Source of the DNA: an uncultured Campylobacter sp. | GTDB taxonomy: Bacteria; Campylobacterota; Campylobacteria; Campylobacterales; Campylobacteraceae | NCBI RefSeq assembly: GCF_938045535.1 | Contig: NZ_CALIMQ010000107.1 | Coordinates: 1 to 8,859, forward strand | Direction of reading: 5' to 3' | Length of the DNA stretch: 8,859 nucleotides | Shown here: positions 5,689 through 8,859 of the stretch, piece after piece | Layout of the letters: the number at the start of each line of letters is the position of its first letter | How positions within the stretch are numbered: position 1 is the first letter of the stretch | Program-made: the position numbers and the translations under genes | Notes under the pieces: model-generated | Database searches by the model: none | What the model was told of the DNA's origin: nothing | Seen by the model: the letters and a program-made list of their open reading frames with translations, nothing else

Positions 5689-7662
5689 CTAAATTTCGGT
5701 TAAAATTTCGGCCAGCTTTTCGGAATTTACGCTGCCGATCTGGCGCAGGTTCGCAATCTCGGCGCCCTCTTTGAAAAATAGAATCGTAGGCGGGCCGAAT
5801 ACGTTGAAATGCGCTTTTATCGCCCTATTTTGCTCGCTATCTTCGCTAAGATCGATCTTTAAAAGGCTAAATTTATCAAGAGCGCCCGCAAGAGCGGGAT
5901 CTGCGAACGCTCGCTCGCTCTGCTCGCAATTTTTGCACCAGCTAGCCCAAAAATCCACTATCACGGGCTTTTTGGAATTTTCTATTTCGCCCTGCAGTTG
6001 CGCCAGATCGCGCATAAATGAAAAATGCGCGCCGCTTAAATTTTTAGCGCGAGAAATTTCGCCCGCTTGCAAGCTCTCGCCGCCGGGGCCGCCGCTGGAA
6101 TATCTCGTGCTTTGCGGGATTAGATTACCAAGCGGCCTGGAAAAATCTTTCGCGCCGCTGGCAAAGCCCGCGAGTAGCAGCGCCGAATATAGCGCGATTA
6201 CGAGAGCCAAAGCGCGCTTGATCCCGCCTGCGCCGCCGTCAAATAGCCCCAAAAATCCTGCGAAAATCGCGCCCAAAACCGAATAAATCAGCAGGCTTAA
6301 ATTTTCGCCGATGAGCGTGCGCGAAATCCACACCGCCGTAAAAAGCAACAAAAAGCCGAAAATTTTAGGCACCGCCTCCATCCAAGCTCCGGGTCTAGGC
6401 AGTGCGCCGCCGAGCCCTACCACAAGCAATAGCGCGCCGCTTCCGAGCCCCAGTGCAAAAAGAGCCGCCGCGCCCAGCAGAACGTCGCCGCTGCCCGCGA
6501 TGTAAACGAGCGCGCCTGCAAGCGGAGCGGAGATGCACGGCGATACGACGAGCGCCGAGATAAGCCCCATCGAAAAAACTCCGATCAGGCCGCCAGCATT
6601 TTCGCTTTTGCTATTTAAGAAGCTTTGAAAGCGCGCAGGCAAGCGGATCTCGTAAAATCCAAACATAGAAAACGCGAGCGCGGCGAATATGAGCGAGGTT
6701 AGGATCAGCGCGGGCGGAGTTTGCAGCAGGCCCTGTAAATTTTGCCCAAAAACCGCTACGAAAGCCCCTAAAATCGCATACGAGCTCGCCATCCCGAAAA
6801 TATACGCGAGGCTTACGGCGAGGCTTTTTTTCGCGCTCGGCTTCGAGGAGGTTTTTGCCACTATGATCGACGAGAGGATCGGGATGAGCGGATAGACGCA
6901 AGGACTTAGCGAGAGCAGCACGCCATAGCCGAAAAACAGCGCGATCGCCGCGATGAAGCTCTTGCCGCTAAGAACGTTTAAAATTTTATCCTGTTCGGAG
7001 ATGGGATTTGCGCCGCGAAAAGTTTTTTGCGCGGAGGTTTCGTTGGAATTTACCGCAGCGCTTTCCGCCGAGCTTGCCGCGAAATTTCCCGTCGCGTGCG
7101 AGCTTGCCATGGAATCTGTCTCTGCGCCCGCTGCTGTAGTATTGCTTTTAAAATTTACAGCCCCGCTCTGCGCGCTGTCTGCGGCAGAAATCTGCGCGGA
7201 ATTTCCGCCGCTTCGGTATCTTTTCAGCTCGGAGTTTGAAATTTTGCTGATCTGATAGCCCTCCACCACGCGCTTGAAGCTAAAGCCGAACTGCTGCGGC
7301 TGGTAGCAAAAGCCCGATTTCGTGCAGCCCAGGAAATCACCGCTAAGCACGAAATCATCGCTGTCTGCGGCATTTGCAAGCACGAGGCCCAAAGGCACGG
7401 CGATGCTAAATTTGCCCTCGTAAATTTTATAATCCTTGTATTCGGTCGCGGCGGGCAGATTTATTAAATTCGTCACCTCCGCGCCGCCAATGAAAATTTT
7501 TATCTCGTTTTGATAGAGATAGACCCCGTCCGCGATATCAAAGCTTAACGTTACGCCATCGCTTTGCGCCGCCACGTTAAGCTTGAACGCATCGGAGGGT
7601 TTCAGGGGCTCGGCGCCCAAGCCTAAAAGAAGAAACGCTGCCAAAATAAGTGATCTGATCAA
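5689..7662 (-). CDS. dsbD: Thiol:disulfide interchange protein DsbD (protein-disulfide reductase)
   Basis: DsbD moves electrons from cytoplasmic thioredoxin across the inner membrane to periplasmic thiol proteins such as DsbC-like and cytochrome c maturation partners. All three domains and all six redox cysteines are present in 657 residues. There is a signal peptide (1-17). Domain alpha carries Cys113 and Cys119 in GCTKSGFCYQPQ. The transmembrane domain (about 235-500, eight helices expected) carries Cys255 in SLSPCVYPLIP and Cys376 in VVSPCISAPLAG. The C-terminal thioredoxin domain has FWASWCKNCE (Cys576, Cys579) and the cis-Pro loop FGPPTILFF. The start is TTG, supported by AAAGGA six bases upstream and by the signal peptide that follows. 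Residues 151-220 are an unusually long low-complexity linker rich in Ala, Ser and Asn. hisB starts 48 nt downstream. Confidence 0.96.
   Translation of the reverse strand: MIRSLILAAFLLLGLGAEPLKPSDAFKLNVAAQSDGVTLSFDIADGVYLYQNEIKIFIGGAEVTNLINLPAATEYKDYKIYEGKFSIAVPLGLVLANAADSDDFVLSGDFLGCTKSGFCYQPQQFGFSFKRVVEGYQISKISNSELKRYRSGGNSAQISAADSAQSGAVNFKSNTTAAGAETDSMASSHATGNFAASSAESAAVNSNETSAQKTFRGANPISEQDKILNVLSGKSFIAAIALFFGYGVLLSLSPCVYPLIPILSSIIVAKTSSKPSAKKSLAVSLAYIFGMASSYAILGAFVAVFGQNLQGLLQTPPALILTSLIFAALAFSMFGFYEIRLPARFQSFLNSKSENAGGLIGVFSMGLISALVVSPCISAPLAGALVYIAGSGDVLLGAAALFALGLGSGALLLVVGLGGALPRPGAWMEAVPKIFGFLLLFTAVWISRTLIGENLSLLIYSVLGAIFAGFLGLFDGGAGGIKRALALVIALYSALLLAGFASGAKDFSRPLGNLIPQSTRYSSGGPGGESLQAGEISRAKNLSGAHFSFMRDLAQLQGEIENSKKPVIVDFWASWCKNCEQSERAFADPALAGALDKFSLLKIDLSEDSEQNRAIKAHFNVFGPPTILFFKEGAEIANLRQIGSVNSEKLAEILTEI
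7003..7212 (-). repeat. Low-complexity AAATTT/GAATTT-rich linker tract in dsbD
   Basis: This tract encodes DsbD residues 151-220, between the periplasmic alpha domain and the membrane domain. Asn-Ser or Asn-Phe pairs recur (154, 170, 193), with units such as NSAQISAA and NFKSNTTA in eight-residue register at the start. The matching plus-strand words are at 7046 (GAATTT), 7082 (AAATTT), 7112 (GAATCT), 7151 (AAATTT) and 7199 (GAATTT). Only the last two are spaced by a multiple of 24 (48 nt). It resembles the GNAT and EngB inserts in composition but is more degenerate. Confidence 0.6.
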
Positions 7663-7770
7663 ATTTTATCCTTTGAAATTTTTTCCTACATTCTAACGTA
7701 ATAAGTATGAATTTATAGTGTAATCTAAAGAACTTTTTTGTAAAATTCCTTAAAATTTTTAGGAGGCGAT
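7663..7770. promoter_or_regulatory. Divergent promoter region between dsbD and ppk2
   Basis: This 108-bp A/T-rich spacer must hold promoters for both directions. Toward ppk2, a T-run followed by GTAAAAT (TAAAAT at 7741-7746) looks like the T-rich, -10-centred promoters of Campylobacter; TAATCT at 7721-7726 is an alternative. A full AGGAGG ribosome site lies at 7761-7766. Toward dsbD, minus-strand TATAAA (complement of 7712-7717) and TAGAAT (complement of 7690-7695) are -10 candidates, and AAAGGA serves the TTG start. No operator palindrome stands out. Promoter positions are inferred from word matches only. Confidence 0.5.
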
Positions 7771-8673
7771 ATGAGCAAAGAGATCAAAACCGAAACAGGC
7801 GAAATAGCGCTGAAAGAGATAGAATTTAAAAGCTCAAAGTACGAAAAAATCTCGTTCAAAGACTACGAAACGCTGCTTGAGAGATACCAGATCGAGCTTT
7901 TGAAGCTGCAAAAATTCGTAAAAGAGAAGGGGCTAAAAATTTTGATTTTGATGGAGGGGCGCGATGCGGCGGGCAAAGGCGGCACGATCAAGCGCTTAAC
8001 CGAGCATCTAAACCCGCGCGGATGCCGCATCGTGGCGCTCGAAAAGCCGAGCAACGTCGAAAAGACGCAGTGGTACTTCCAGCGCTATGTCGCGCACCTA
8101 CCCAGCGGCGGCGAGATCACGATCTTTGACCGCAGCTGGTACAACCGCGCGATGGTCGAGCCGGTGATGGGCTTTTGCACCCACGCCGAGCATAAAGATT
8201 TCCTGCGCCAAGTGCCTAAATTTGAGGAGCTTTTGGTAAGTGCGGGGATAATTTTGTTTAAATTTTACTTTTCAGTCTCCAAAGAGGAGCAAAAAAGGCG
8301 CTTTGAATCGCGCCGTACCGATCCGCTGAAGCAATATAAACTCTCGCCGGTGGATGCGAGATCGCAGGAGCTGTGGAATCAATACACGCTCGCAAAATAC
8401 TCGATGCTGCTCGCTTCAAATACCGAGTTTGCGCCGTGGACGATCCTAGATAGCAACGACAAAAAGATCGCGCGGCTAAACGCCTTCCGCTGCATACTCT
8501 CGCGCATAGACTATCCCGAAAAGATCGATGCGAAGGAGCTTGCAGTGGATCCAAACCTCGTGCGAAACGGCACCAGGGAGATAGTGCTAATGGAGGATAG
8601 CCAAAAAAGCGAGGCTTGGCGCAAGCTGGAAAGCCCCTCTCGCAAGAACAAGAAGGATAAGAAAAAGGGCTAA
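7771..8673 (+). CDS. ppk2: Polyphosphate kinase 2 (PPK2 family)
   Basis: PPK2 enzymes transfer phosphate between polyphosphate and nucleoside diphosphates, mostly to make GTP or ATP from polyphosphate, in the cytoplasm. The 300-residue protein is a single PPK2 domain. It has Walker A in LMEGRDAAGKGGTIKRL (60-76), the conserved LNPRGCRIVALEKPS (80-94), WYFQRYVAHLP (101-111), the Walker B region ITIFDRSWYNRA (116-127, Asp120), then FYFSVSKEEQKRRFESR and the lid region RRTDPLKQYKLSP (181-193). FAPWTILDSNDKKIARLN (220-237) follows. The C-terminal tail (289-300) is Lys/Arg-rich, perhaps helping to hold polyanionic polyphosphate. The length fits single-domain class I enzymes; nucleotide preference cannot be read from sequence. 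The ATG is fixed by AGGAGG seven bases upstream. It is transcribed alone, divergently from dsbD. Confidence 0.95.
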   Translation: MSKEIKTETGEIALKEIEFKSSKYEKISFKDYETLLERYQIELLKLQKFVKEKGLKILILMEGRDAAGKGGTIKRLTEHLNPRGCRIVALEKPSNVEKTQWYFQRYVAHLPSGGEITIFDRSWYNRAMVEPVMGFCTHAEHKDFLRQVPKFEELLVSAGIILFKFYFSVSKEEQKRRFESRRTDPLKQYKLSPVDARSQELWNQYTLAKYSMLLASNTEFAPWTILDSNDKKIARLNAFRCILSRIDYPEKIDAKELAVDPNLVRNGTREIVLMEDSQKSEAWRKLESPSRKNKKDKKKG

Positions 8674-8859
8674 ATCTTGCCAATGAAGATTACTTGCTAA
8701 GAATTGCTAGGGAAACTTTACTTGCCAGGAATTGCCTCATTAGGAATTTATTTCCTAATATATAGAAATGCATTAAATTCTATGATTGTGCACCTCAAGA
8801 TTCTTTGAAATTCTATCTAATGGGATGGAATTCTACACAACGCCACGGGCTACGTGATG
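8674..8859. other. AT-rich, repeat-rich intergenic end of the window
   Basis: I see no coding sequence here. It begins with imperfect direct repeats: positions 8691-8710 (TACTTGCTAAGAATTGCTAG) and 8719-8738 match at 15 of 20 bases, with a weaker third copy near 8675. An inverted repeat follows at 8739-8759. The rest carries three AATTCTA words (8776, 8809, 8829). Base composition becomes AT-rich compared with ppk2. It could hold the ppk2 transcript end and a promoter for a gene beyond the window. Confidence 0.5.
8739..8759. terminator. Inverted repeat, possible weak terminator after ppk2
   Basis: ATTAGGAA (8739-8746) and TTCCTAAT (8752-8759) form a perfect 8-bp stem with a five-base loop, starting 66 bp after the ppk2 stop. 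The stem is AU-rich and is followed by ATATAG, not a run of T, so it does not meet the usual picture of an intrinsic terminator. It might equally be a protein-binding palindrome. Confidence 0.3.

Noticed and set aside
5771..6286. Plus-strand open frame of 171 residues
   Set aside because: It is antisense to the thioredoxin and late membrane part of dsbD, with no domain of its own.
6611..6901. Second minus-strand frame of 96 residues
   Set aside because: It overlaps dsbD in another frame and is basic and domain-free; dsbD is intact through this stretch.
8258..8683. Minus-strand frame of 141 residues opposite ppk2
   Set aside because: It is a shadow of ppk2, rich in Cys, Arg and Ser, as expected from antisense reading.

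Overview
This window looks like chromosomal DNA from a comparatively high-GC member of Campylobacter, of the C. gracilis / C. showae / C. rectus type. I infer this from three things: the Campylobacterota-like gene neighbourhood (kdsC-lptC-lptA-engB), short A/T-rich spacers in otherwise GC-balanced DNA, and the very frequent hexamer AAATTT. No rRNA, tRNA, CRISPR array, transposase or phage gene is visible.

All genes but one lie on the minus strand. Read in the direction of transcription (right to left) the order is: dsbD (periplasmic thiol reduction), hisB (histidine synthesis), a 260-bp AT-rich spacer, a four-helix membrane protein built from a duplicated hairpin, a 45-residue single-helix membrane protein, a membrane-anchored PstS-like binding protein, kdsC (Kdo synthesis), lptC and lptA (LPS transport), engB (ribosome-assembly GTPase), and a GNAT acetyltransferase that runs off the left edge. 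Spacing is tight from the four-helix gene through engB, with overlaps of 37 nt (lptC/lptA) and 4 nt (lptA/engB), so this is probably one transcription unit. kdsC, lptC and lptA serve outer-membrane LPS. The three genes before kdsC form a small envelope cassette of unknown job. On the right, ppk2 (polyphosphate kinase 2) is transcribed divergently from dsbD across a 108-bp spacer. It is followed by about 190 bp of repeat-rich, AT-rich DNA with no gene.

The most striking signal is a sequence habit rather than a gene. The GNAT protein and EngB each carry about 110-120 extra residues of low-complexity sequence inserted in frame into a compact conserved domain. Both inserts have an eight-residue (24-nt) period set by AAATTT-like words. 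In the GNAT gene nine consecutive words sit exactly 24 nt apart (289 to 481). In engB the words fall at 1160/1184/1208 and 1277/1301. DsbD has a similar but more degenerate tract in its interdomain linker. AAATTT occurs about 70 times in the window by hand count, against roughly two expected from base composition. The inserts look like in-frame minisatellites or spreading repeats. A link to the RAATTY methylation mark used in Campylobacter natural transformation is possible but untested.
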